Of a stretch of DNA of 53,504 bases, positions 42,283-50,972 are shown one piece after another (within the stretch, counting starts at the first letter, position 1; every line of letters starts with the position of its first letter). The notes under the pieces are model-generated. The model saw nothing but the letters and a program-made list of their open reading frames with translations, was not told the origin of the DNA and ran no database searches. The position numbers and the translations under genes are program-made. This stretch comes from a virus, in the IMG/VR virus record IMGVR_UViG_3300042460_002234, positions 1 through 53,504 of that record. One strand, written 5' to 3'.

Positions 42283-42884
42283 GCATGGCTCTCCGCGCAC
42301 TCCGCGCAGCAGGGCTTGACCTTGACGTGCCAGCCGCGGCTGGACTCGCTCCACTCCAGGCCGTCGGCCTCGAAGACATCGAACCACTGCGCACCGGGCG
42401 GCGGCTCCGGGCAGCCCAGGTTCTCGGCGTAGGTGATGACATCCATGGCGATGAAGCCCTCGCCGCGGACGTTCATGCGGAAGGCGCGCAGATAGTTGCG
42501 CGCGAGCTTCTTCCACTCGGTATCACTGATCCGCGCGGTCAGGTCGAGCACCTTCGACGCCCAGCTCGTGACGTACATGCAGTGGACCGTCGGGCTCTGC
42601 GCCTTCACCAAGCCGAGCTTCTCGACGATGCCTGCCCTCGCCGCGCGCTTCGCCACCGCGCCCCAGGCGCGCTTGTCCGGCGGTGCCGGGATCTGCGGAT
42701 TGGCCGCGCGCACCGCCTCAGTGGTGAGGTCGAGATGCGTCCGGGCGTACAGGCAGAAGGCGTCGTAGGCCATCTCGGCCCACTCCTTGCCGGCGTTGTC
42801 GATCGCCTTCTGCATGCCGGCGTCCTTGGCGCGCTTGGCGGCAGTGGGATTGAGCTGCGTCAGGTCAAGCTGCGCTTGGTTCAT
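42279..42884 (-). CDS. Hypothetical phage protein (201 aa)
   Basis: The N-terminal half is helical (AKRAKDAGMQKAIDNAGKEWAEMAYDAFCLYARTHLDL) and a Cys-rich tail (KPCCAECAESHA) ends it. The middle segment (VHCMYVTSWASKVLDL) has no clear motif. ATG 42884 lies inside the end of the preceding gene (20-base overlap), so translation is probably coupled. It may belong to a conserved phage family but I cannot name it. Confidence 0.7.
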   Translation of the reverse strand: MNQAQLDLTQLNPTAAKRAKDAGMQKAIDNAGKEWAEMAYDAFCLYARTHLDLTTEAVRAANPQIPAPPDKRAWGAVAKRAARAGIVEKLGLVKAQSPTVHCMYVTSWASKVLDLTARISDTEWKKLARNYLRAFRMNVRGEGFIAMDVITYAENLGCPEPPPGAQWFDVFEADGLEWSESSRGWHVKVKPCCAECAESHA

Positions 42885-43515
42885 GGTTCACCGCCTTCTG
42901 GATCAGGGCTGCGATGGGTTTACTGACGAGGGAGATGCCTTCCTTGCCGCCAGCGAGTACGGCCTGGGCCTTCGTGGTATCACCGATCACCACAGGCTCA
43001 GGGATGTGCTCGAGGTAGCCGCCGTTGCGGTTGTTGGCCTCGGTCTCGCCGACGAGGCGCGGCAGGTAGTCGGGGAGCTGCGGCCGCACGGCGTAGGCGC
43101 GGTAGCGCTGCTCGAACTCCTTCGCTCGAAACGGCATGTCGTCGGTTCGCACGTTGCAGAGCTGGCCGAAGCCGCCCATGTCCGTGAGCACCAGATGGAT
43201 GATCGGGTCGTCGAAGACGAGGGACTGGTAGGGGCCGATGCAGCGGACGGCGAAGTGGACCTTCGACCAGGCGACCTGGGCGCGGTCGCCGGTGGCGCCC
43301 TCGATCAGCTTCACGATGTCGCCAACCTTCGGGAAGAACTGCCCGGTGTCGGGATTGCGGATGTGGGCCTGGAAGGCGACCTCGACGGCCTGGATGTCGA
43401 AGACCTCGAGCCCGCGCCAGTAGATCTCGATGATCGGGTCGCTGAGCGTCCTCCCGTAATACTCCGAGCACGCCGTCATGGCGGCGGCGAAGCGTGGCGC
43501 GTCATGCTTCTGCAC
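42865..43515 (-). CDS. DUF6475 family phage protein (216 aa)
   Basis: I start at GTG 43515 because GGAGG lies 6-7 bases upstream; an in-frame ATG further up is poorly supported. The sequence contains KHDAPRFAAAMTACSEYYGRTLSDPIIEIYWRGL and FDIQAVEVAFQAHIRNPDTGQFFPKVGDIVKLIEG, plus HFAVRCIGPYQSLVFDDPIIH, which fit the DUF6475 family, typically found after the replication-initiator gene in phages. A helicase-loader-like role is suspected from context, not shown. Confidence 0.85.
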   Translation of the reverse strand: MQKHDAPRFAAAMTACSEYYGRTLSDPIIEIYWRGLEVFDIQAVEVAFQAHIRNPDTGQFFPKVGDIVKLIEGATGDRAQVAWSKVHFAVRCIGPYQSLVFDDPIIHLVLTDMGGFGQLCNVRTDDMPFRAKEFEQRYRAYAVRPQLPDYLPRLVGETEANNRNGGYLEHIPEPVVIGDTTKAQAVLAGGKEGISLVSKPIAALIQKAVNHEPSAA

Positions 43516-44308
43516 GGGACGCCTCCTCGGTTGCACGCTTCGCCAGCCAGGACTGCGCGGCCGTGGCGGTCTGCCGGCCGGCGGCGGTGAGGGCGATGGC
43601 CTGCGCCGGCGCGCCGGACAGCTTGATGAACTTGTCTACGTGGGCGCCGTCCCGGCAGATCAGCTCGAGATCGTCGTAGACCGTGTGCCGGTCGTTCTCA
43701 CCCATGTGGTGCGGCGACTTCTTGCAGCCGTCGATGGCCAGCTTGAGCTGATCGACGCTGTAGCCGTCTTTCAGCCGGGCGACGACGACGCGGTAGCGCT
43801 TGGGGTCGAGCTTGGCCTGGGGGTGGTTGTGGACCTGCTGCCAGTGCGCGAACACCTCGCGCACGGACGGCATGTACTTTTCCTGGGCGGTGGCCGCCGC
43901 GGCCGGCGCAGCCGGCGAGCCCGCGGCAGCGGGCGGGACAGTGCTGTGTTCTGCCTCTGCCTCTGCCTCTGCCTCTGCCTCTGGTCTAGCATCTGCTAGC
44001 AAGCGCTTGCGTTCGCTATCATTCGCCTCGACAACTTCAAGAAAACCACGGTCGATCAGGGACTTGAAGTTTGGAGCCTGATTCAGATAGGCGATGCGCT
44101 GGAAGTAGTCGGGATCGCCGTCAAACGAGCCGTCGTTCCGTTCATCCTGGCTTGCGATCAGCATGCAAGCGATTGCTAGCACGCGGTCCGCGTCGCTAGC
44201 AGTCACCCAGGTCTTGCTGTGCAGGGTCTTGAAGTGCAGCTTGATCCAGGGCGGGTTCCGGTCCTTGTAGTGCTGGTGCTCGGCCCACTTGCAGATACGG
44301 AGCCTCAT
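43502..44308 (-). CDS. Replication-initiator-like protein (268 aa)
   Basis: ATG 44308 overlaps the HNH stop by four bases (ATGA); the upstream in-frame extension is HNH-gene shadow and is rejected. The N-terminus (RLRICKWAEHQHYKDRNPPWIKLHFKTLHSKTWVTASDADRVLAIACML) resembles phage replisome-organizer / O-like N-terminal domains. A Glu/Ala linker encoded by a hexanucleotide repeat follows. The C-terminus (DPKRYRVVVARLKDGYSVDQLKLAIDGCKKSPHHMGENDRHTVYDDLELIC) fits phage replication proteins of this class. It would open the phage origin and recruit the helicase. Confidence 0.82.
   Translation of the reverse strand: MRLRICKWAEHQHYKDRNPPWIKLHFKTLHSKTWVTASDADRVLAIACMLIASQDERNDGSFDGDPDYFQRIAYLNQAPNFKSLIDRGFLEVVEANDSERKRLLADARPEAEAEAEAEAEHSTVPPAAAGSPAAPAAAATAQEKYMPSVREVFAHWQQVHNHPQAKLDPKRYRVVVARLKDGYSVDQLKLAIDGCKKSPHHMGENDRHTVYDDLELICRDGAHVDKFIKLSGAPAQAIALTAAGRQTATAAQSWLAKRATEEASRAEA
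43951..43982. repeat. Hexanucleotide repeat (CTGCCT)5 in the replication gene
   Basis: Five CTGCCT units plus CT lie in the linker of the replication-initiator-like gene and encode alternating Ala-Glu. Unit-number changes would keep the frame. They could be iterons of an origin internal to the gene, or a simple linker repeat. Confidence 0.85.
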
Positions 44309-44577
44309 GACCGATTCCCCCGGGCGCAGTTGCAGCTCCGGCACGTCCAGCGCAGGTTCGACTCGCCGCTGGTTCCGCCTCGGCTGGTCGGGATGATGTG
44401 GTCCACGGACCCAGCCACAGGGCCGTCGTCGAATGGCGTGTCGTAGTGCGATCTGGAGAACCGCGTCTCCCTGCCGCACAGGGCGCACTTCCGCCCGTCC
44501 CTCTCGTAAATCTTGAGGCGCAGGGCATTGCTCACGTACGCACGTTTCCGCTTGACGCTTTGATCTGCTTCGCTCAC
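44305..44577 (-). CDS. Small HNH endonuclease (90 aa)
   Basis: C31-C34 and C79-C82 can bind zinc, and DHIIP with H60, N74 and the C-terminal Cys pair make an HNH core. The basic N-terminus helps bind DNA. The protein is short and lacks other domains. It lies directly after the Cro-like gene and overlaps the replication gene by four bases. It may be an accessory nuclease or a homing-type element in the early operon. Confidence 0.85.
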   Translation of the reverse strand: MSEADQSVKRKRAYVSNALRLKIYERDGRKCALCGRETRFSRSHYDTPFDDGPVAGSVDHIIPTSRGGTSGESNLRWTCRSCNCARGNRS

Positions 44578-44587
44578 GACCGCGGCC

Positions 44588-44869
44588 CTAGCTGGCAGCA
44601 GCTTCGGCGGCGGGAGCAGCGGCGCGGCGCTTGGGCGCCGGCTTTTTGTAGAACCACATCACCAGATCCGCCTCGGTGAGCTTGTCGCTCGCCCCGGTCA
44701 GCCGGCAGGCCCGGGTCAGGCGACGGATCAGCGGCTTCAGCGGCGTCTTGCGCCGGTGGATCAGGTGGTTTTCGATGTAGCCGATGCTGGTTTTTGCCAG
44801 CTTGGCGAAACGGGTGCGCTGCTCGGGAGCGAGACCGCGCCAGTGTCCGTAGAGGCAGAAGTCGGGCAT
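44588..44869 (-). CDS. Cro-like HTH repressor (93 aa)
   Basis: The helix-turn-helix reads EQRTRFAKLAKTSIGYIENHLIHRR near residues 16-40, typical of small Cro-like or divergent phage regulators. The C-terminus is Lys/Arg then Ala-rich. Its promoter region carries the operator set, and its Shine-Dalgarno (GAGAG) lies inside an operator-like site. It is divergent to the LexA-type repressor and leads the leftward operon. It would turn off early transcription. Confidence 0.8.
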   Translation of the reverse strand: MPDFCLYGHWRGLAPEQRTRFAKLAKTSIGYIENHLIHRRKTPLKPLIRRLTRACRLTGASDKLTEADLVMWFYKKPAPKRRAAAPAAEAAAS

Positions 44870-44871
44870 GA

Positions 44872-44990
44872 ATATCTCTCAGGTATGTTCCGCCCAATAA
44901 TCTTATACCTCTATGGTAGCTTTTAACAAGTGAGACTTTTTCCTCACCGCGAGGGTTTATTACCTGATAGGATGTATACCTTGTGGGTGA
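44872..44990. promoter_or_regulatory. Operator region between Cro-like and repressor genes
   Basis: Three sites match the ATACC-N5-GGTAT half-site consensus: 44872-44886 (9/10), 44905-44919 (9/10) and 44976-44990 (8/10). A leftward promoter is visible: -35 TTGTTA (complement of 44924-44929), 16-base spacer, -10 TATAAG (complement of 44902-44907). It overlaps the second site. The region controls both the leftward operon and the repressor. Confidence 0.78.
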
Positions 44991-45009
44991 AAAGTGGTCC
45001 AATGGTGTC

Positions 45010-45735
45010 ATGCACGACATCCAGCAAATCAGGCGTTTAAACACCGCGCGCATCGTTCAGGATGTGTTCCAGGGGGTGAAGTCGCGCCTCGCTGAAAAGC
45101 TGAACGTGCAGCCGAGCTACATCACCCGCATCACGGAAGCGAATGCTTCCGGCGCACGCGCCATTGGCGACGACCTCGCCCGGCGCATTGAAGAAGCTTC
45201 TGGCAAGCCGAGGAATTGGCTAGACCAGAGTCACGGTGCGATTGTCACGGAGACGATCGGGGATGCGGCAAAGATCGGGGATGCGCTCGTCGGGAACGTG
45301 ACGCACGCATTACCCACGCGCGGGAGAGTCCCGGTGGTTAGCTGGGTAAATGCGGGTTCGTGGGCGGCGATTGACGATCACTTTCTGCCAGAGGAGGAAT
45401 ACGAGTGGCTGGATACGACGGAGAAGCTGACGGAGCGCGAGGCGATCGCGCTCATGGTGGATGGCGACTCCATGTACAAGCCCGACGACCCCAAGAGTTT
45501 CCCGCCGGGCTGCTTCATCGTCGTCAAACGCGCTGACCTGCGCGAGCCGCGCAGCGGCGACTTCGTGGTTGTGCGCCTGGAGGATGAGCAGCGCTCGACC
45601 TTTAAGCAGCTCATGTACGACGGGGACCGGATGTACCTGAAGGCCCTCAACCCCGCCTACCCCACCATCAAGGTCGAGTCGCGCGCCACCATCGTCGGCG
45701 TCGTCGTCGAGAAGATCCTCCGCACCCACTACTGA
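45010..45735 (+). CDS. CI/LexA-type repressor with S24 peptidase domain (241 aa)
   Basis: The N-terminal HTH domain (VQPSYITRITEANASGARAIGDDLARRIEE) is followed by an S24 domain. The autocleavage Ala-Gly is in SWVNAGSW (A115-G116), the catalytic Ser in GDSM (S154), and the Lys in STFKQLM (K199). RecA-stimulated self-cleavage would induce the prophage. I start at ATG 45010 by comparison with phage repressor N-termini; a GTG at 44983 is the in-frame alternative. It is downstream of operators and is followed by a terminator. Confidence 0.92.
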   Translation: MHDIQQIRRLNTARIVQDVFQGVKSRLAEKLNVQPSYITRITEANASGARAIGDDLARRIEEASGKPRNWLDQSHGAIVTETIGDAAKIGDALVGNVTHALPTRGRVPVVSWVNAGSWAAIDDHFLPEEEYEWLDTTEKLTEREAIALMVDGDSMYKPDDPKSFPPGCFIVVKRADLREPRSGDFVVVRLEDEQRSTFKQLMYDGDRMYLKALNPAYPTIKVESRATIVGVVVEKILRTHY

Positions 45736-45751
45736 GCGGCCCCCTCTGAAG

Positions 45752-45777
45752 GCCCTGCTGGTATCTGCCAGCGGGGC
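45752..45777 (+). terminator. Terminator after the repressor gene
   Basis: GCCCTGCTGG (45752-45761) pairs with CCAGCGGGGC (45768-45777) with one wobble pair around a six-base loop, followed by TTTCGTCGTTCTTT. It lies 17 bases after the stop at 45735 and should end the repressor transcript before the next promoter. Confidence 0.75.
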
Positions 45778-45811
45778 TTTCGTCGTTCTTTGACCATGAT
45801 GTCACGGATAT

Positions 45812-45877
45812 ATACCTCCTTGGTATTGACAGACTGATACCACAGAGGTAATGTGGCGACACCTACCAAGGAGGTAT
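45812..45877 (+). promoter_or_regulatory. Repressed early promoter with three operators
   Basis: Operators lie at 45812-45826 (perfect), 45837-45851 (9/10) and 45863-45877 (9/10), centre spacing 25-26 bases. A promoter overlaps them: TTGACA at 45826-45831, a 17-base spacer, and TAATGT at 45849-45854. The third site overlaps the Shine-Dalgarno GGAGG of the first gene. Repressor binding would block the rightward recombination operon. Confidence 0.85.
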
Positions 45878-45883
45878 GTCGCC

Positions 45884-46030
45884 ATGACCCTGTTCCACCT
45901 GCTGATCGCCCTGCTGGGCGGCGGCGAGCCGGAGGTCACGATCCGGCCGCGCGTGTACTGCTCCCGTGACCTGCCCGCCAACTGGACCGTGCGGCACAAC
46001 ACCATCATCCGCGATGGGGTAGTGCTGTGA
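45884..46030 (+). CDS. Small protein starting the early right operon (48 aa)
   Basis: ATG 45884 follows GGAGG by about nine bases, and the TGA overlaps the next GTG. It has a short hydrophobic N-terminus (MTLFHLLIALLGG) and a basic mixed remainder (TIRPRVYCSRDLPANWTVRH). It could be a small membrane-associated or regulatory peptide. Its location next to the main early promoter is notable. Function unknown. Confidence 0.65.
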   Translation: MTLFHLLIALLGGGEPEVTIRPRVYCSRDLPANWTVRHNTIIRDGVVL

Positions 46031-46809
46031 CCGCCCTCGTTCATGCCGAGCCCGCCGCCGCTCCCCTCGCTGTTGCCGCCTTCCACCCCGGCGACCTGCT
46101 GCGCATGGTCGTCCAGAACAACGCCCCGCTCGAGACCATCGAGAAGTTCCTCGACCTGCAAGATCGCTGGGAGAAGAACGAGGCTCGCAAGCAGTTCAAC
46201 GCTGCGATGTCGGCGTTCCGCGCCAACCACATCAAGGTCGTGCGTTCCGCCGAGGTCCAGAGCGGGCCGATGAAGGGTATGCAGTACGCGCGACTGTCCG
46301 ACTTCGTGGAAGCCACGGCCGAGGCGCTGGCGCAAGCCGGCCTGTCGGTTTCCTGGCGCACCGTGAAGCAGGAGAAGGAGTGGATCGAGGTCGCGTGCAT
46401 CGTGCGGCACGCCGCCGGGCACGAGGAGGAGACCGTGCTGGGCGGCCCGATCGACAACAGCGGCGCGAAGAACGCGATCCAGGCGCGTGCGTCCACCGTC
46501 ACCTACCTGAAGAAGTACACGATGAAGATGGCCTTGGGCCTCGCCGAGCAGGACGACGATGACGACGGCAACGGCGGCCCCGAGAACGCCGGCCAGCAGC
46601 GTCAGCAGACGCAGCAGCAGAAGCCCGCGGAGCAGGAGTTCTACCCGGACGACAAGTTCAGCGCGAACTTCGACTCGTGGGTGGGCCTGATCGAGTCGGG
46701 CAAGAAGACCGCCGAGAAAGTCATCGCCACCGTCGAAGCCAAGGGCCTTCCGCTCACCGAAGAGCAGAAGAAGAAGATCACCGGCATCAAGCAGGGAGAG
46801 CCGCAGTGA
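46027..46809 (+). CDS. ERF-family single-strand annealing protein (260 aa)
   Basis: GTG 46027 overlaps the previous stop. The ERF core reads QNNAPLETIEKFLDLQDRWEKNEARKQFNAAMSAFRANHIKVV, and GGPIDNSGAKNAIQARASTVTYLKKYTMKMALGL matches the ERF domain of phage annealing recombinases. A Gln/Asp-rich linker and C-terminal helices follow. With the downstream YqaJ nuclease it forms a two-part recombination system. The next gene overlaps by four bases. Confidence 0.9.
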   Translation: MTALVHAEPAAAPLAVAAFHPGDLLRMVVQNNAPLETIEKFLDLQDRWEKNEARKQFNAAMSAFRANHIKVVRSAEVQSGPMKGMQYARLSDFVEATAEALAQAGLSVSWRTVKQEKEWIEVACIVRHAAGHEEETVLGGPIDNSGAKNAIQARASTVTYLKKYTMKMALGLAEQDDDDDGNGGPENAGQQRQQTQQQKPAEQEFYPDDKFSANFDSWVGLIESGKKTAEKVIATVEAKGLPLTEEQKKKITGIKQGEPQ

Positions 46810-48533
46810 AAATCCTCGATCTAACCCAGGGCAGTGCCGAGTGGCATGCCGCCCGCGCCACGCACTTCTGCGCCAGCGACGCGCCCGCGATGATGGGCGC
46901 CTCGAAGTACAAGAGCCGCAACGACCTGATCCGCGAGAAGGCCACCGGCCTGACCGAGACCATCACGCCGGAGAAGCAGGCCCTCTTCGACAAGGGCCAC
47001 GCTGCCGAGCGCGCGATCCGTCCGCACGTTGAGGGGCTGATCGGCGAAGACCTGTACCCCGTCACTGCCGAAGATGGCCGCCTGCTGGCGTCGCTGGACG
47101 GCATGACGATGGACGAGGAGACGCTGTTCGAGCACAAGCTCTGGAACAAGGAGCTGGTCGCTCAGATCGACAACGATTCGCTGGAGCCGCACTACTACTG
47201 GCAGCTCGAGCACCAGCTCCTCGTCACCGGCGCAAAGCGCGTGTACTTCGCGTGCTCCGATGGCACGCCGGGCAACTTCGCCAGCATGACCTACAAGCCG
47301 GTCCCTGGTCGCGCCGAGAAGCTGCTGGCTGGCTGGAAGCAGTTCGAGGCCGATGTGGCCAACTACACGCCGGCCGGCGCCGAGCCCGTGACCGAGAAGA
47401 CCGCCATCATGGCGCTGCCCGCCCTGTCGGTGCAGATCGTCGGCAAGGTCACGAGCAGCAACCTCGCCCTGTACCGCGAGTCCGCGCTCAAATTCATCCG
47501 CGACATCAAGACCGACCTCCAGACGGATCAGGACTTCGCCGACGCCGAGCAGACGGTGAAGTTCTGCGACAAGGCCGAGAAGGAGCTGAAGCTCGTCAAG
47601 GATCAGGCGATCTCGCAGACCGCCAGCATCGACGAGTTGTTCCGCACCATCGACCAGCTCTCCGAAGAGATGCGCCAGAAGCGCCTGACGCTCGACAAGC
47701 TGGTGAAGAAGCGCAAGGACGAGATCCGCGTCGAGATCATGCAGGGCGGCCGGACGGCTTGGACGAGCCACATCAACACCGCGAACGCGCTGCTGAAGGG
47801 CCGCGTGACCATCACCGTGCCGATGCCCGACTTCGCCGAGGCGATGAAGGGCAAGAAAACGCTGACTAGCTTGCGCTCGGCGGTGGATGACGCCCTGGCG
47901 GCTGCGAAGATCGACGCGAACCAGCAGCTCGCCGACTTCCAGACCAACCTCAACGTCATCGACGAGCTGGCCAAGGATCACCAGTTCCTCGTGCGCGATG
48001 TGCGCGACCTCGTGACGATCAACCCGGCCCACCTGCCCGGCATCATCAAGGGGCGCATCGCCGAGCACGAGGAGAAGGAGAAGGCCCGCATCGAGGCCGA
48101 GCGCGAGCGCATCCGCAAGGAGGAAGAGGCCAAGGCCCAGCGTGAGGCCGAGCGCAAGCTCGAGGAGGAGCGCAAGCGCGTCCGCGACGAGGAGCAGCGC
48201 AAGGCCCGTGACGAGCAGGCCGATCAGGAGCGCGCGACGCGCGATCTGGAACGGGCGCTGGAACAGCGCCGCATCACCCTCGAATCCGCCGCGCAGTCGG
48301 GCGAGAAGGTGGCGGTGGACGGAAAAACGGGCGAGGTCATCGAGCTGCCCAGGGGCGTGAAGCCGGAGCAGGTTGTTGTGGTTTCTCGGACGCCGACCCG
48401 CCCCACCGATGACCAGATCATCGAAGCCATCTCGCTGCACTTTCGCGTCCACGAGATGAAGGTCATCGAGTGGCTGCTGGACATGGACCTCGCCGCCGCT
48501 TCCGAGCGCGCGGCGGCCGAATTCGCCAACTGA
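46806..48533 (+). CDS. YqaJ-type recombination nuclease with coiled-coil C-terminus (575 aa)
   Basis: The lambda-exonuclease-like YqaJ domain is in the first ~240 residues: [11 protein letters not shown]69, D98-G, E109-H-K111 and QLEHQLL. It degrades double-strand ends and loads the annealing protein. From ~300 there is a long helical region, with a charged coiled coil at ~420-500 similar to DUF1351-type extensions. GTG 46806 overlaps the ERF stop by four bases. Confidence 0.9.
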   Translation: MKILDLTQGSAEWHAARATHFCASDAPAMMGASKYKSRNDLIREKATGLTETITPEKQALFDKGHAAERAIRPHVEGLIGEDLYPVTAEDGRLLASLDGMTMDEETLFEHKLWNKELVAQIDNDSLEPHYYWQLEHQLLVTGAKRVYFACSDGTPGNFASMTYKPVPGRAEKLLAGWKQFEADVANYTPAGAEPVTEKTAIMALPALSVQIVGKVTSSNLALYRESALKFIRDIKTDLQTDQDFADAEQTVKFCDKAEKELKLVKDQAISQTASIDELFRTIDQLSEEMRQKRLTLDKLVKKRKDEIRVEIMQGGRTAWTSHINTANALLKGRVTITVPMPDFAEAMKGKKTLTSLRSAVDDALAAAKIDANQQLADFQTNLNVIDELAKDHQFLVRDVRDLVTINPAHLPGIIKGRIAEHEEKEKARIEAERERIRKEEEAKAQREAERKLEEERKRVRDEEQRKARDEQADQERATRDLERALEQRRITLESAAQSGEKVAVDGKTGEVIELPRGVKPEQVVVVSRTPTRPTDDQIIEAISLHFRVHEMKVIEWLLDMDLAAASERAAAEFAN

Positions 48534-48541
48534 GATCAGAA

Positions 48542-48991
48542 ATGGAACTGCAACAGAAACTCCCCATCCCCGACGCCCGCCACATCGCCCTCCGGCTTGC
48601 CGGCCTGTTCTACGTCGCGCTCTCCCACTGCGTGACGATGAAGCAGGACGGCGATCGCCTGGAGGCGGATGCCGACATGGTGAAGTTCGCCGGGTTCGTG
48701 GGGGAATCCGCCGCCTCCGCGCTGCACACCCTGATCGCCGCGCTGAAGTCGGGGCGGAGCTTCGAGGAGCACGGGTTCGACGAGGAGCGGATCGCCGACG
48801 AGATCCGCTCCCACTTCCTCGATCGCCTGCGCACCGGCCACACCAAGGACTGCAAGGACTGCCAGGGCCAGATCGGCCACATCGCGCAGATGTTGTGCAT
48901 CTCTCACCAGATGGCCAGCGATGTCATGGAGCAGGCCGAAGGCGAGCAGGCCGCCGCGCCGTCGGCTCCGGCCGAATCCACTGTTCACTGA
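48542..48991 (+). CDS. Hypothetical protein between nuclease and SSB (149 aa)
   Basis: The start is ATG 48542. It has helices ([39 protein letters not shown]), a [16 protein letters not shown] stretch that could bind zinc, and an Ala/Pro-rich tail. The gene is a typical short insert in phage recombination operons. No family recognised. Confidence 0.7.
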   Translation: MELQQKLPIPDARHIALRLAGLFYVALSHCVTMKQDGDRLEADADMVKFAGFVGESAASALHTLIAALKSGRSFEEHGFDEERIADEIRSHFLDRLRTGHTKDCKDCQGQIGHIAQMLCISHQMASDVMEQAEGEQAAAPSAPAESTVH

Positions 48992-49002
48992 AGGAGGGCG
49001 CC

Positions 49003-49449
49003 ATGGCCCGCGGAGTCAACAAAGTCATCCTGATCGGCAACCTCGGCAAAGAGCCCGAGACCCGCTACTTCCCCAGCGGCGACGCCATCACCACCACCAG
49101 CCTCGCCACGTCGGAGAGCTGGAAGGACAAGCAGACCGGCGAGCAGAAGGAGGCAACCGAGTGGCACAACCTCGTGTTCCCCGGGAAGCTCGCCGAGATC
49201 GCCGGCAAGTATCTGCACAAGGGCTCGAAGATATACGTCGAGGGTTCGATCAAGACGAGGAAGTGGGAGGACAAGGAAGGCAGGGACCGCTACACGACCG
49301 AGATCCGCGTCCGCGACCTCCAGATGCTCGACGGCAAGCCGAGCGACAGCGACGAGCGCGAGTCGCGTGCCGAGCGCGGCGCCCGCCACGAGCGCGCCGC
49401 TTCTCGCGCAGACCCCGAACCGTTTGAGGACGACGACATCCCGTTTTAA
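49003..49449 (+). CDS. ssb: Single-stranded DNA-binding protein (148 aa)
   Basis: A standard OB-fold [32 protein letters not shown] at the start, [28 protein letters not shown] in the middle, and an acidic tip DDDIPF at the end that recruits partner proteins. The start is ATG 49003 after GGAGG. It supports replication and ERF-type recombination. Confidence 0.95.
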   Translation: MARGVNKVILIGNLGKEPETRYFPSGDAITTTSLATSESWKDKQTGEQKEATEWHNLVFPGKLAEIAGKYLHKGSKIYVEGSIKTRKWEDKEGRDRYTTEIRVRDLQMLDGKPSDSDERESRAERGARHERAASRADPEPFEDDDIPF

Positions 49450-49546
49450 TTCGGCCCGAGCCCGCGCGGGACTCCTTGGGGCGACGGCCGGCGTCTACAC
49501 GGGCAACCGGCCACCTACACCACCAGCATCAACCGGAGAAGTACAT

Positions 49547-49879
49547 ATGTTCTTGAAGACCATCCAGGGCATCCGCCAGGGCAGCCTGATCGACGATCTG
49601 GACCGCCAGTTGTACGAGCTGGGCCTCTTGGTGAAGCACACCGGCAAGGCCGGCGAGCTGACCCTGAAGCTCAAGATCCGCCCGATCGACAACATGGGCT
49701 CGGCGATCCACATCGAGGACGTGATCGCGGTGAAGGAGCCCGAGCTGGCCAAGGAGAAGTCCGTCTTCTTCGTGACCGAGGCGGGCGAGTTCGTGAAGAA
49801 CGACCCGCGCCAGCGCAACCTCGAGCTGAAGTCCGTCGGCGAAGAGCAGCGCCCGGCCGAGCTGAAGAACGTCGGCTAA
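49547..49879 (+). CDS. Conserved phage hypothetical protein (110 aa)
   Basis: Recognisable phage-like features are KTIQGIRQGSLIDDLDRQLYELGLLVKHTGKAGELTLKLKI and HIEDVIAVKEPELAKEKSVFFVTEAGEFVKND. They resemble proteins encoded next to DUF2303 genes in many phage recombination operons. The start is ATG 49547 after GGAGAAGTAC. Function unknown, but the pairing with the next gene is common. Confidence 0.75.
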   Translation: MFLKTIQGIRQGSLIDDLDRQLYELGLLVKHTGKAGELTLKLKIRPIDNMGSAIHIEDVIAVKEPELAKEKSVFFVTEAGEFVKNDPRQRNLELKSVGEEQRPAELKNVG

Positions 49880-49904
49880 TCCACCCACCCACCGAGAATC
49901 AGCA

Positions 49905-50711
49905 ATGGAACAGAACGAAAGCAACGCGGTCGTCGTCGAACGCCTCACCGTCGCCGCTCTCCAGGCCCGCGCCGACGGCCCGGATGCGAAGCCGTATGTC
50001 GTGCTCCCGCCCTGCTACAAGATCGAGGACATCGAAGACACCCTGAAGGCGCCGATGCGCGCGAAGGGCACCGTCACCCTGCGCACACAGGAGTCGTTCA
50101 TCGACATGGTGAATGCCCACAAGGACGCCGGCACCAAGCTCTACGGCATGGACGGCGACAAGCCGAGCTTCACCGCCGTGTTCAACGACAACGACCGCGA
50201 GGTTGGTCCCGGCTGGCAGGACCACAAGGCGTTCTACGGCCTGCCGCTCTCCAAGGAGTGGCAGGTCTGGACCGGCGCCGACGCTAAAGCGATGAACCAG
50301 ACCGCCTTCGCCAAGTTCATCGAGGACAACCTGCCCGATGTCGTGGAGCCGGCGGCCGCCGAGATGCTGGTCATCTCGCGCACGCTGGAGGCCAAGAAGA
50401 ACGTCGAGTTCAAGAGCGGCCAGCGCCTCAGCAACGGCGAGCAGGAGTTCACCTACAACGAGACCATCGAAAGCACGGCCGGCAAGGGCGCGCTGAAGGT
50501 GCCCGAGGAGTTCGCCATCGGCATCCCGGTCTTCAACGGCGGCACCGCCTACAAGGTGACGGCGCGCCTGCGCTACCGCATCGACGGCGGAAAGCTGGTG
50601 CTCTGGTACGAGCTGCTGCGCGCTCACAAGGTCATGGAGGACGCCTTCAAGACCGTGCGCGAGGAGATCGAGAAGGGCGTCGGCATGAAGGCGTTCATCG
50701 GCTCGAACTAA
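49905..50711 (+). CDS. DUF2303 / YfdQ-family phage protein (268 aa)
   Basis: The sequence has PYVVLPPCYKIEDIEDTLKAPMRAKGTVTLRTQESFIDMVNAH, SFTAVFNDND and GWQDHKAFYGLPLSKEWQVW, followed by SGQRLSNGEQEFTYNETIEST, which fits DUF2303 (YfdQ). These proteins sit in recombination or early operons, but the biochemical role is unknown. ATG 49905 after a short spacer. The family call is from memory. Confidence 0.85.
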   Translation: MEQNESNAVVVERLTVAALQARADGPDAKPYVVLPPCYKIEDIEDTLKAPMRAKGTVTLRTQESFIDMVNAHKDAGTKLYGMDGDKPSFTAVFNDNDREVGPGWQDHKAFYGLPLSKEWQVWTGADAKAMNQTAFAKFIEDNLPDVVEPAAAEMLVISRTLEAKKNVEFKSGQRLSNGEQEFTYNETIESTAGKGALKVPEEFAIGIPVFNGGTAYKVTARLRYRIDGGKLVLWYELLRAHKVMEDAFKTVREEIEKGVGMKAFIGSN

Positions 50712-50726
50712 GCCAGGAGAAACGAC

Positions 50727-50963
50727 ATGGCAACGAAGCACGATGACCGCTGCTTGCAGAAGGTGTCCGACGACGAGCCCATCTTCGTCCTGCGTGCGCA
50801 GGACAGGCTGGCGCCCGCCCTGGTGCGCGAGTGGGTGCGGCAGATGTCCATGCACGCGGCGCTGAACAACCTCAATGCGGACGAGATCCAGGCCCGCGCG
50901 AAGGAAGCGCTGGAGCTGGCCGACCGCATGGAGCAGTGGCCCACCCGCAAGTACCCGGACTGA
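50727..50963 (+). CDS. Small hypothetical protein (78 aa)
   Basis: It contains IFVLRAQDRLAPALVREWVRQMSMHAALNNLNADEIQARAKEALELADRM, a helical pattern that is common in phage hypothetical proteins. The ATG 50727 lies after CAGGAG. A strong hairpin follows the stop. Function unknown. Confidence 0.72.
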   Translation: MATKHDDRCLQKVSDDEPIFVLRAQDRLAPALVREWVRQMSMHAALNNLNADEIQARAKEALELADRMEQWPTRKYPD

Positions 50964-50972
50964 CCGGGCGAA

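Noticed and set aside
44983-45009. GTG 44983 as the repressor start
   Set aside because: It adds nine residues unlike the N-termini of related repressors and overlaps an operator-like site. ATG 45010 is preferred, though not proven.
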